From Vigna angularis (taxonomy: Eukaryota > Streptophyta > Magnoliopsida > Fabales > Fabaceae): a stretch of 64,000 nt of DNA. The stretch is taken from NCBI RefSeq assembly GCF_016808095.1, contig NC_068974.1, forward strand, positions 38,292,590 through 38,356,589, written 5' to 3'. Position numbers and translations under genes: made by a program. The first letter of the stretch is position 1; the number at the start of each line of letters is the position of its first letter. Of this stretch, positions 1 through 11,314 are shown one piece after another. The notes below the pieces were generated by a model. It did no database searches. It was not told the origin of the DNA and worked only from the letters and a program-made list of their open reading frames with translations.

Positions 1-1
1 T

Positions 2-3000
2 TTGAAGTGGGCCCAACTTGTTCGTACAGTGCTGAAGGGAAAGGGGAAGTTGAGTCACCTGATGGAGTCTGGACCCAAACAGGAGGATCCCAAGTTTACT
101 ACATGGGATGAGGAAGATTCAATGATCATGGCGTGGCTGTGGAATTCAATGATTCCAGAAATCAGCGACACATGCATGTTCCTTAATTCGGCAAAAGAGA
201 TTTGGGATGTTGTAGAGCAAACCTACTCTAAAGCCAAAGATGTTGCTCAAGTATATGACGTAAAGGTGAAAACTTTGGCAGCAAAACAAGGGAACAAGAC
301 TGTTACAGAATATGCCAATCAGTTGAAATCATTATGGATGGAGCTAGACCATTATAGAGTCATAAAAGCCAAATGTACTGAAGATTCAGCACTTCTCAAG
401 GAATATATCGAACAAGACAGAGTTTATGATTTCCTTGTTGGTTTGAATCCTGAATTTGATCAAGTTAGGATTCAAATACTGGGGAAGCAAAAGGTACCAT
501 GCTTCAATGAAGTGGTGACTATTGTGAGAAGTGAAGAAAGCAGAAGGGGTCTCATGTTGGAGAGTCCAGCAGTAGTAGAGAACTCAGCAATGGTGGCTGA
601 CCATAAAGGAGAACAGACGTTGGCCATGGTAGCCGAACAGAAGAAAGGAGGATCAGCAAATGTGGAGAAGAAAGGTGATGGTCTCTGGTGTACCTACTGC
701 AATAAGCCTCGTCATACCCGAGAGAAGTGCTGGAAGTTGCATGGGAAGCCTTTAAATCGAGATCGAGAAGGGGGACACAGAGGAGGCCCCTCAAGGAAAG
801 GAGGACAAGTTTATGTTGCTGCTGGAACAAATGAAGGAAATAATCCAGAAGCTGCTGCCCATCTTAATCAAGAGGAGATAGAAAGGGTGAGAACCTTTCT
901 TAGTAAGCTGGAAAAACCTACAGGTGTGTGTTCTTTGGCATATTCAGGTAAGTTTCCACTTTCTTTTGGATTAAATGTCTCAGATACACCCTTTAACAAT
1001 TACTGGATATTGGACTCTGGAGCCACAGACCACATGACACCATTAGCCAAACACTTCTCCACATATTCCCCATGTCCCAGCAACAAGAAAATTGCCACAG
1101 CAGATGAAACCCTTATAACTGCAGCTGGTCAAGGAAATATCCAAATCAATTCTTTAATAACCTTAAAAGATGTTCTCCATGTCCCAAAGTTGCCCACCAA
1201 CCTAGTCTCTATACGAAAACTTATAAAGGATTTGTCATGTAAGGTTGTTTTTTACAACGATCATTGTGTATTTCAGGACAAGGATTCGGGGAGGATGATT
1301 GGACATGCTAGAGAATGGAATGGCCTTTATTATCTTGAAGATCCAAATCTGTCCAACAAAAACAGAATCTCTCATTCCTTCATATATGAATCTTTGATGA
1401 CCAACAGAGAAAAAATCATGCTTTATCATTGTCGGTTGGGACATCCCTCCTTTGGAGTGATCAAAATTATGTTTCCCTTCTGTTTACAAAGTTAGATGTT
1501 GAGAGTCTTCATTGTGAGGTGTGTGAACTTGCTAAGCACAAGCGTGTATCTTTTCCAATAAGTAATAAAATTAGCAATTTCCCCTTTTATCTTGTTCATA
1601 CTGATGTATGGGGACCTTCTAATGTTTCAAATGTGTCTGGTGCTCAATGGTTTGTCACCTTTATAGATGATTGTACAAGGGTCACTTGGGTTTTCCTACT
1701 TAAACAAAAATCAGAAGTCAGTTATGTCTTCCTAAACTTCCACTCCCTGATAAAAGGTCAGTTTGGTGTTAATATTAAGAGGCTTAGGTCAGATAATGCC
1801 AAAGATTACTTCAATCATGTCCTTAATTCTTTTTGTCAAAAAGAAGGTATAATTCATGAGTCCTCTTGTGTCAAAACACCACAGCAGAATGGGGTCGCAG
1901 AAAGAAAAAATGGGCATCTATTAAATCAGACTCGGGCATTGTTGTTCCAAAATAGTGTTCCAAAAAATCTCTGGGGGGAAGCTGTTCTTACAGCAACACA
2001 CCTTATCAATAGACTACCCTCTAGAGTCTTAGGATCAAAAAGCCCTATGGAAGCTTTGTCGTCTTTCTATCCAAACCTATCCACTACAAATAATCTTAAA
2101 CCAAGAGTTTTTGGGTGCATCTCATATGTCCATATTCATAATACAGACAGGGGGAAACTTGATCCTAGAGCCTTAAAGTGTGTCTTTGTTGGTTACTCAC
2201 TCACTCAGAAAGGGTATAAATGCTACCACCCCCCATCCAAAAAATTCTTTGTGTCTAGGGATGTTACCTTCAATGAACAAGAGGGTTATTTCCATCAACC
2301 TTATCTTCCGGGGGAGAGTTTCAGGGAAGATAAGGAAAGTAGTAATTCTGGTTTTCCCATTCTTCCAGACCTGATATTTGAACCTAAACTAGATCAAATT
2401 GAAGCTGTACCAAGTGAAATAGGTCAAGAAAGTGAAATTAATTGTGAAGCTGATCAAGGAGATGTTGAAGCTGGAAAATTTGGTAAGAAGCTGGTATACT
2501 CAAGGAAGACTAAGGTCATTCCAGGATCAAGCAATGTTTAAGAATCCAACTCAAATCCACAAAAAGAGGTAACAATTTTTTCTCCAGCTGTGCAGGCTGA
2601 AATTGAAACCCAAAATGATCTTGAAATTGAAACCCAAAATGATCTTGACCTCCCAATTGCCATTAGAAAAGGGCCAAGAAAATGCACCAAACAGCCACTC
2701 TACCCTCTCTCAAATTACCTGTCCTTTGAAAATTTCTCTCCTACCCATAAAGCCTTCCTAGTAAACCTAAACACTACACTCCTACCTAATACCCTATCTG
2801 AGGCATTGTCTGACAGAAAATGGAGGCAAGCCATGGATGTAGAGATGGAGGCGTTAGAGAAGAACAACACCTGGGAGTTAGTCACCTTACCAATAGGAAA
2901 GAGGCCAGTTGGATGTAAGTGGGTTTATACAGTGAAATACAAGGCTGATGGATCAATTGAGAGATATAAGGCAAGACTAGTTGCCAAAGGGTTCACCCAA

Positions 3001-4178
3001 ACCTACGGAGTTGATTATTTGGAGACCTTTGCTCCGGTTGCCAAAATGAACACAGTTAGGGTGATATTGTCTCTTGCTGCCAATTATGGCTGGAACTTGG
3101 AACAATTTGATGTTAAGAATGCTTTCCTACATGGAGACCTTGAAGAAGAAATTTATATGGAGATACCTCCGGGATACGGTAGAGACGTTGTTACCAACAC
3201 TGTTTGCAAGCTGAAAAAGGCATTATATGGGCTAAAACAGTCCCCCGTGCATGGTTTGGCAGGTTTACTAAAGTTATGACAGGTCTAGGTTACAAACAAA
3301 GCCAAGGGGACCATACTTTGTTATTTAAACATTCCAAGTCAGGGGGAGTAACAATATTATTGGTGTATGTGGATGACATAATATTAACTGGAGATGATAA
3401 AGAAGAGCAGCGATTGTTGAGCCAATGCTTGGGCAAGGAATTTGAGATCAAGACCTTGGGAAAACTAAAATATTTTTTGGGAATTGAAGTTGCCCACTCC
3501 AAGAAAGGGATAATTATATCCCAGCAGAAGTATATCACTGATTTGCTCAAGGAAACTGGCAAGGCAGCGTGCAAACCTGCTAGTACCCCATTAGAACCAA
3601 ACATAAAGCTTGGAAATGCAGAAGAAGACGTTGCTGTTGAAAAAGAGATGTACCAACGATTAGTGGGCAGACTTATATATTTGTCTCATACCAGGCCAGA
3701 TATTGCCTATGCAGTGAGTTTAATTAGCCAATTTATGCATAGCCCAAAGGAGACCCATTTACAAGCTGCCCACAGAATTTTACAGTACCTTAAAGGAACT
3801 CCAGGAAGAGGGATTCTATTCAAAAGGAATGGTAATGTGAAGCTTGAAGCCTATACTGATGTTGATTATGCAGGGTCAATTGTGGATAGAAGGTCAACTA
3901 CAGGATATTGCACCTTTCTTGGAGGAAATCTTGTGACTTGGAGAAGCAAAAAGCAGGGTGTAGTGGCTCGGTCCAGTGCTGAAGCGGAATTCCGAGCCAT
4001 GGCACAAGGTATATGTGAGTTGCTATGGCTTAAAATCATCTTAGAAGACTTGATATGCACTCCATATGTGTCCTCTCAAGATCAAATTGCAGACATTCTT
4101 ACCAAGGGGCTGGGCTGCCACAATTTTGAGAAGATTGTATCCAAGCTGGGAATGGAAAACATCTATTCACCAGCTTGA
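2..4178 (+). pseudogene. copia gag-pol polyprotein, broken into three frames
   Basis: The frame open from position 2 has a UBN2-type gag region, a CCHC knuckle (CX2CX4HX4C, about 688-732), the protease motif DSGATDH (about 1015-1035) and the GAG-pre-integrase motif RLGHPS (about 1433-1450). The frame shifts near 1470-1490. The next frame (to 2541) has integrase with HTDVWGP, RSDNAKDY and NGVAERK, so its three acidic catalytic residues are visible. It ends in an in-frame TAA at 2539-2541, after which the same frame carries reverse transcriptase ([11 protein letters not shown]). Near 3240, at a run of Cs, the frame shifts again. The last frame contains YVDDI and RNase H with SSAEAEFRA, ending at TGA 4176-4178. 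The sequence jumps from LWLKIILEDL to ICTPYVSSQ near 4050. From memory of the family, about 40 residues including the DNKSA motif are missing there. Confidence 0.93.
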
Positions 4179-4185
4179 GGGGGAG
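4177..4185 (+). other. polypurine tract of the copia element
   Basis: A nine-base all-purine run, GAGGGGGAG, overlaps the pol stop codon and directly precedes the TGT that opens the LTR. This is the expected position of the plus-strand primer. Confidence 0.8.
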
Positions 4186-4429
4186 TGTGGGAAATCAAAT
4201 AGTATTTTAGGAAAGAATAAATTAGGAAATTTGTGTATTTCATAACAAGTATATATTTTATTGTAATCGGTACATATTTGAATAAATAGGGACAATCCCA
4301 TAAATAAAGGGATTCTAGAATAGAATATAGTTATTATATTCCCTAAAATAGCTTAGGTCTCCCGTATATATCTTGTATGATCTCTTTGTAATAAAGATAT
4401 CAATTTCCATTTAACCTAATTTCCAGACA
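4186..4429 (+). repeat. 3' LTR of the copia element
   Basis: The LTR is about 244 bp, begins TGTGGGAAAT just after the polypurine tract and most probably ends in CCAGACA. An alternative end at 4433 (ATCA) cannot be excluded. It contains AT-rich promoter-like sequence and AATAAA-like motifs near 4300 and 4389, as expected of U3-R with polyadenylation signals. Confidence 0.75.
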
Positions 4430-4564
4430 ATCAACTATGATTCATCACCCCATCATCGTTATGAACCTCATCCACACCCATGAAGAACCCAACAATTCAC
4501 CAACCTAGACCCATAGTAAGTCGAATTGGTCTGTGGATTTTAACCCATTTTGATACCACTAGCA

Positions 4565-4797
4565 ACAGCTTCAACAAGACGCTTGGGCAAGCAAAGTTCA
4601 TTTACAAAAAGGTCTCTTCAAGAATGTCAAGTTTGATTTCAATACAAACATATATGAAGGTCGTGTGATGGATGTTGATGATATCACAACTGCTAAGGCA
4701 ACTAGTGAATTGGTAACAATCGGAGACATCCATGTAGAAGAAAAAGTCAATGATGGTTACGAAGAGATGGGGTGTCTCCTTTTACATTCCAAACATT
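4565..4797 (+). pseudogene. coding-like fragment of unknown origin
   Basis: About 70 codons stay open with no ATG at the front. The translation reads QDAWASKVHLQ, then FKNVKFDFNTNIYEGR, VMDVDDITTAK and ELVTIGDIHVEEK. The composition looks like real protein rather than random AT-rich DNA. It lies between the copia LTR and a gypsy integrase relic on the other strand, so it may be a piece of another element or a captured gene fragment. I do not recognise the family. Confidence 0.35.
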
Positions 4798-5545
4798 AGG
4801 TATCAGTTGCCTTGATAAACATTATAGGAGGTAGACACATTTGTTGACATCTTCAACCACTTAGAATGGTCCCTCCCAATTGATGGAGACCTTGTTGTCA
4901 CTTTCTTTGACATTGTTTGTCATGTGCCATACTAGATCACCGTTTTTTTAATCTAGATTGTAACTTGGAATTGTATTTCTTGAATGCCCTATTCTTGACA
5001 ATCGTTTCATAAATATGAGTTTTTTCTCATTTTTTTTAACTGATAAGTGTAGGCTAGTGTCGAGGTAACATCCATTACGTTATTCCTCAAATTGTTCCTA
5101 CCGAGGAGACGACTCCCCGATTTTTACAGGGATCATGACATTAATGTCATATACTAGCTAAAGACGTTTAATTAGTTAAAGAACAATGAGTGCACATATA
5201 GGCCCACAACACTTTTAGCAAACCCTCTGGCCAAATCTAGTCTCTTTCTCAATTCTACAATGATGACCTTGTTGGCGACCTCAACTCACCATTATATGGA
5301 GGATGTTCCACTCAGGTCATTAATTATGTGTTTGATGTCGAAGTCAACATAAAATTCGACTAATCATTATTTTTCTATAAACTACCTCTCATTATTCGTG
5401 ATAATAATATGCAACACCCTAAATCGATATACTACGTTCTTCCAAACCAAACATTCTATTCGTTGAGCAATGATCCTTGTTAGGGGCTTTGTCTCGATCC
5501 ATTTGGTGAAATAATTAATGTTGACTAGCAAAAACTTAACTTAAC
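4790..5545 (-). mobile_element. decayed Ty3/gypsy integrase (Tat/Ogre-like pol relic)
   Basis: The reverse complement, read with several stops and shifts, gives a recognisable integrase: VKFLLVNINYFTKWIE, TKPLTRIIAQRIE and WKNVVYRF, then EVANKVIIVELRKRL, then DINVMIPVKIGESSPR, then NWEGPF near 4880. This matches the order of a plant gypsy integrase core and C-terminal end. At the first catalytic position, where the family has DYFTKW, this copy has NYFTKW. At the second (TDNG in the family) it has TNNE. Both catalytic aspartates are lost. No LTRs or other pol domains are seen beside it. The lineage is from memory of such motifs. Confidence 0.8.
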
Positions 5546-6165
5546 CTATAATTAATTACGACAATTCAAATTAGTATATGATTGGGCTATGTGATCTATA
5601 CCTATTAAGACTCATTAATAACAATATAAATACCATATTCTATGAGGCATATTAATTATGTTCATGTATTTATTATTTATTGATGTATTTTTTTGACTTT
5701 GGTGTTTTCTATACATAACTTATACTCAACAAATATTGTTTTTGAGAAAAATAAATATTTGTGGAATTGAAAGCTTATAATGTTGAAAAAGTTTCATGAA
5801 GTTTTTAGAAAATATATTTAGTCTGTCATAACAAAACTTAAACTCACAAAGTAATGGTGTGTGAACTTACTATTTATATTTTTTAATTTACTGAAAAAAA
5901 TACAAAATAACTCGTGATATGTTGATGATTTATCATTATTAAGTAGATGTTTTGAAGTAAATATTGTAAAAAAAATATAAATTTATCAAAGTATTCGTAT
6001 GTAAAATAACGAAGATAATTGTATCGATTTTTTTATATACTTTAACACGTGCAATGAACACGGTATCTATTTATTCGGTATAACTAAATTTACGATGAAT
6101 AATAAAGTATGTAAATATATTACAATTAAAATGTATAATAAATAAAATAGTTTGTAGCGGTAACA
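5546..6165. other. AT-rich spacer, nothing recognised
   Basis: Low-complexity AT-rich DNA between the gypsy relic and the next LTR-like block. No ORF of note, no tRNA and no clear repeat ends were seen. Confidence 0.6.
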
Positions 6166-6168
6166 TCC

Positions 6169-7448
6169 CAAAAATACAGTATAAACCATATACGAGAATA
6201 ATCACATATTAATAATATGACAGATCAGTCTTACAAAAGATCAGAAGCACAGTTATGGCCGAACGGCCTAACAAAATACTACATAATTTAAAACTGTACA
6301 ATGGCTATAACTAAACCGAATGGTTTACAAAATAAACTTATAGCGAACGGTCCTACAAAAGAAGAGGCCAACAACTAACCGAACGTTCCTAAGGTTCGGC
6401 CTTCACTTCCACCTCTTCCAGTGCTTCTTCCAGCAACTTTTCTCCTTCTGCTCACATCCACATGGATGATCATTGCAACAGGACAAACAACCGAACGTAC
6501 AACACAGACCAGGTAATAAATAGGGTAAGCTTATGTAATTTAATTGATTCAATAAAACACATAATGTTCGTGATTAAATCAAACAACAACCAAAACATAA
6601 TTCATACATCATGGCATGCAAAGACCGACCACTTGACTCTGACTGTCCGGACTGTATTAATCATGTGTAGCTACGACGTTTGTGCACCCGGGTGATGTAG
6701 TAACTGGGATACCCTCAACAGCTGTCACCCGAGGTTAATCTGTTCTGTCCAAGTTAACCTTATGGACTAGGACCTCCTGCCATTCCCACACATGATTTAC
6801 TCCTTTCTACGTGAGAATGAGTAATCACGGAATATCAGGATAAATGCTCGCTAAGTTTTGCCCGCATTCATACTTTACCATTCAATAACCACTTTCTGAG
6901 ATATTCCTCCCTGGAATACTCTTTCATAACCAAACTATTTCATTCGCATCACATTTCAAATTCCCTTATACTTCATCATCAATATATTCAACTGAAATAA
7001 GATCACACTTTTTCATCATAGCACAAGTCTGAATGGAATAACACTTATTAGAAACTAATCATGACCGAGCGTTATTTACGAATTTATCCACTTCAATGAA
7101 CAAACCCTTGAGAGTTCAAACTGGACGCCACGAAGCCTAGGCCTAGTACTAAGACTCTAGGCTGAACACCTTTTAAAGACCAAAACTGTTTGACACCAAA
7201 TACTAATAACTGATGAGATACTATGAAGAAACGAACGCTATTGAGTTTGGCTGAAGACTCTTATTTTAAAAACGGTAATAATAGATTACGGAAACGAGAC
7301 CGAGCGCTTGGTTTAAGACCGAGCCATGTAGAAACCAAACACTATTGAACGAGTACTGGTCCAAGACCAAGCACTTATGAAGAACGAGCGCTACTGAGAC
7401 CGAACGCTTGGTCCAAGACCGAGCACTACTAAGCTTAAATAAAATGAA

Positions 7449-7531
<83 letters not shown>

Positions 7532-8640
7532 CACACACAATTGTGTCACCCTTATTTTTAATGAAAAATAACGATATCATCTACGACTTTAAGTAGTATA
7601 GAATACATTAACTAAACTGTTTAGAAAACCTAAAGGAGAACTACTCTTAGGTCGAACACTCATTTACCTATATCTAATATTATAAAACGATCTTCATGAA
7701 CGAAATTCTCTCCAGAAGAAGAATTTAGTTTAGATGGACGGTCAAAAGGAAAACTGAACGGCCAATACTGACTTTCGGTTACAGTTTACATAATTCTGCA
7801 GAGTATTACAAAATGACTCTCAGACAATATCCATAAAGCATGAGAAATCAGTTAAGATCATACACTTCCATGAAGAATCAAACGATCACGAATGACACTC
7901 GACCATACTTACAACATTTACTCATAATACTGCAGTTTAAAGATCAAACCTTATTTCCACTCAGTTCACACCATTTATCAATCATCCATCCACACATCCA
8001 AACATGCAGTAACACAAATACTTCATATTCATCAAATAATCAAACAAAGTATCATACAAACATACAACCATTCAAAACAGAATCTTAATCAAATTATATA
8101 AGCTTCCCTTAACTCTAAACGTAACCGAACGCTCACAGATGCAAAATATAGCTCACCACTACCAAAGACCTTAACGTTCGACAGTCACGCTTTAAGAAAC
8201 TTAACCAAACAGAAAACCATAAATACTCAGAATAAGATGATCCGCTCAGTCAACCAAAAATTTGGGTTTGCATGCGAAAAGAAACGAACGTGCTAAGGAG
8301 AAAGTAACTCACCAGCTTAGAACCACAACTCGATCGGTTTAAACAAAAGCCCTTGACGCGGGAGAGTTCAAACGGTGCCTGAGAGGTGATCGGAAGAAGA
8401 AAAGATGAGATTTTCTTAGAGAGAAGGTGGAGATGGTAGATAGAAGGAGGAGATTCATAAGGTTGAAGATGAATGGTGCATGAAGAGAAGTGGCACGAAA
8501 ATTTGAAAGTTTCAGTTTTACTCCTACCGTTAAAATCGTTTGTCCAATCTGCATCACACACCTGTCTTCCACTTCTGAAGTCAGACACTCCTTTTGCTTA
8601 TACATGTACTCCACTAAGTTGGGGTTTTTATAAGTCTGAC
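6169..8640 (-). mobile_element. LTR-like block, family A, copy 1 (probable solo Ty3/gypsy LTR)
   Basis: This block is homologous in the same orientation to 60327-62560. Read on the minus strand it ends in TTTTTGGGATGTTAC, the usual 3' end of many plant gypsy LTRs just before the initiator-Met primer site. On the same strand it has a TATAAAA box (near 8630), a pyrimidine-rich leader (8400-8460) and a splice-donor-like GGTGAGTT (near 8310). No primer site or internal domains follow, so a solo LTR is the simplest reading. It holds a long (AT)n tract and repeated GACCGAGCGCTTGGT-like motifs. The 8640 end is approximate and no target-site duplication was found. Confidence 0.65.
7452..7530. repeat. 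(AT)n microsatellite
   Basis: About 40 uninterrupted AT dinucleotides inside LTR-like copy 1. The matching point of copy 2 (about 61585) has no such tract, so it expanded after the copies separated. Confidence 0.97.
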
Positions 8641-8649
8641 AGTAGTTCA

Positions 8650-9815
8650 TAAAGTACGTTTCATAATAAAATTATTTGTATTTAATATAAGACTATTTTA
8701 ACTATTGACGAAATTGTTTTTAAGAAATAATGTTTAATCTGCAAATGTAAAAAATAATTTAAAGTAAACTTATGATTCTTATAATTAGATTTATTGAAAC
8801 ATGGCTCTTCAAAAAATTGGTCTTATTTAAAAGAAAAACTAGATCAATACAGTGTAAATCAATTTTAAAAGCATGTGGAAGAGATCAATGTTGGCATTTT
8901 AAAACAATACTATAATCCAAAATAGATAGTCATAAAAGACAAGGTTGAAAGGTGTGTTATGGTTTTCTTCTTTGCACTTTCTTTTACTTAAAAAATACTC
9001 AAAAGTCAACTTTTATATATTTTTAATATTGAATGAATAGTAAAACACACAAAATAAATACAATAAATTTAAAACACGAAAAACAAAATGTAAATAATAA
9101 AACTAAACAACAATACAACATGAATCAATTAAAACATTCATACAGGACATCTAAAAATAATAATGATTTCAATTTCAATAATTCAATAAAAATATAAAAA
9201 ACATATTTCAATGTCACATTCAAACTTACAAAAACTCCAATACATGGAAAACATCTAAAACTAGAAACATTAACAACCATTAATTTAAACTACAAAAATG
9301 ACCGTCAAAATGTTCACAAATATTTACATTAAAGAAAGAAAATAAAAAAAAAGAAGAAAAAAACCAAAAGGAAGAAAAAGTTAAAAATCAGAATTTAAAT
9401 AATTTTATGTTAAACTGTTACGAGTTTGACATAAAACAGAGTATTTATGTTGGATTAACATATATTAGCCTAACATAAATGTCGAATTTTACCTTGATCC
9501 CTCATAAACAAGTTTTAATTATTTTTAAATATATTTCAACTTAATTTTTGTCATCCATATCTTTTGGATCTGAAATAAAACATGTGGCATGAAAACTAAT
9601 TTCACACTATAAAGTCTCTTTAAACTTTTACACACTTTTGAAAAATAAAAATATATTATAAAGCAAACAATCACAATAGTTGAGAACCCTTGAATAGAAT
9701 ATATAAAACTTTTTTAAATACACATGCCAATACTTTTTAGAACACGTAAAACCTTTTTAGTTCTCTTGTTGTAAGTATTTATTTTGCGTGTAGGGTTAAA
9801 ACTTCTTAAAATATA

Positions 9816-9847
<32 letters not shown>

Positions 9848-9985
9848 TTCACTTTTAATATATATATTGTAAAGTGTTTTTTTTTCATAAACGTAAATAC
9901 ATGTTTACGAAGGCAATAAAGTAGACAAATATTCAACAAAAAGAAAATGGAAGAACCAAATACACTGAGATCGAATTATTATTAA
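8650..9985. other. AT-rich spacer
   Basis: Very AT-rich DNA with many A-runs and a (TA)n tract at about 9819-9847. No coding region or element ends were recognised. Confidence 0.6.
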
Positions 9986-9989
9986 TAAA

Positions 9990-11312
9990 AAAATTATTGA
10001 AAAGACTCTTGCAAAACCAACTATAAGTGCACCGATCGTAGCAAGTGATAAATATCCATCTCTCTCAAGAAACTTATGCAACACATTACAACTCTTCCTT
10101 TCATAATTCGATTGTAAAAAAATACAAGAAACTCTTTTTGGTATTTTTATCAAACAGTTGGTGTGAAAGAAATTTAACATAGAGTATTTACAATTTGTTA
10201 AGACTATAATTCATCTATTTCATTCTCATGCATTCACAAACATCTCAATTCCATCCAATAGGTGTTCAATTTCAGTTTTATGTTCAATTCATATTTCTCA
10301 ATACACCAAGAACCAAAATTCATGCATGGGTGATCAATCTAAAACAAACATTACGCATAGAAATAGAATACTAACATGAATTGGAAAAGCATATAGCATT
10401 AACATCACAAAATACATAAGAATTCCATGTTTTACAACTAATCTCAATAAATAAGAAAAACCCTCCATGGTGGAGAACATAGGTTCTACAAAATTGAAGA
10501 GATAGGGAAGAAATTGGAACCAAAGAGAGGATGCACAACCTTTCTCAAGGTTTTTGGCAGCTGCTCCATGCTCCATTTGCGCCTCCCCTTCACATCTCCA
10601 TCTTCAATTTGTGACCCATCTTCTTCCTCAACCCAAAAGGGACAAAATCACAATTGATGAAGCTTGAAGACCCAAGGAGGAGTGAGAGAGCTTCCCAACA
10701 CCCCAAACACCTCCAAGGGCCTCTCCCAATCTCTCTAGGTGAAGAATGAAGTGTAGGAGGAGAAGAATGCTCAAAAATATCCCAAGACCCATCTTTAAAT
10801 AACCCATTTTGACACATCAGCACCGTCTGCGCTCAGCCCCCTACCTGGGGCGCCCAGCGCGAGAGTTGCGCGAAGACTGGCGCCCAACCCCCTTCACGGG
10901 GCGCTCGGCTCGAGCACACCAGAAATCAGCTTCTGTGCAGGTGGCGCTCAGCCCCCCCTGAACCAGGGGGGCCTGGCCTGATTTTTCTGCACTGCATCTT
11001 TTTCACTTTTTTTGCAAATCTGCTTGCTCCAAAGGCGTCCAACATGGGTATTTGCTTCAAATTGATCTTTTATTGTTCCAAAACATGTTCTCTTGAGTTT
11101 TCGTTTGTTTTCTTCCACTAGAATTGCTTCCTATTCATTTATTTCACACACTCAAATAAAGAGATTAGAGGTAAAAACAAGCATACACTAAATAAATCAC
11201 AAGAAAACTAGAAAACAGACTAAACTTGAGGATAAAACAAGGTAAAAACTATGAAGGAGTTGATTTATTCACAAAATATATACACAAAAACACGTAAAAT
11301 CAACTGTTATCA
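9990..11312 (-). mobile_element. LTR-like block, family B (probable solo LTR, Athila-like)
   Basis: Read on the minus strand the block starts TGATAACAG at 11312 and runs through a GC-rich stretch, a TTATTTAAAG box (near 10800) and a transcribed-looking region. It fades out near 9990, where GATCGGTGCACTTATAG resembles the end of an Athila-type LTR. Base composition changes sharply at 10830-10980. No gag or pol sequence is attached. The 9990 end is an estimate and the family assignment is from memory. Confidence 0.5.
10831..10975. repeat. GC-rich triple hairpin motif in LTR B
   Basis: Three short inverted repeats occur in about 145 bp: CCCCCTACCTGGGG (10837-10850), CCCCCTTCACGGGG (10888-10901) and a longer C-run/G-run pair around TGAACCA (10952-10971). 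Each sits beside a GCGCTCAG or GCGCCCA motif. This is a strongly GC-rich island in an otherwise AT-rich neighbourhood. Confidence 0.8.
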
Positions 11313-11314
11313 AA

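Larger units (their letters stand above)
1..4429 (+). mobile_element. Ty1/copia LTR retrotransposon, 3' part, defective
   Basis: The order of domains is gag, CCHC knuckle, protease, integrase, reverse transcriptase, RNase H, polypurine tract and 3' LTR. Integrase before reverse transcriptase is the copia arrangement. The 5' LTR, primer binding site and start of gag lie left of the window, so the element's length and age from paired LTRs cannot be read here. The polyprotein is interrupted by two frameshifts and one stop, and RNase H carries a deletion, so this copy could move only with proteins from another element. The 3' boundary is set by a TGT start at 4186 and an ACA end near 4429. A target-site duplication cannot be checked because the left flank is missing. 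Confidence 0.95.

Noticed and set aside
7266..7596. Open frames on both strands with long Ile-Tyr repeats
   Set aside because: They are the translation of the (AT)n microsatellite, not genes.
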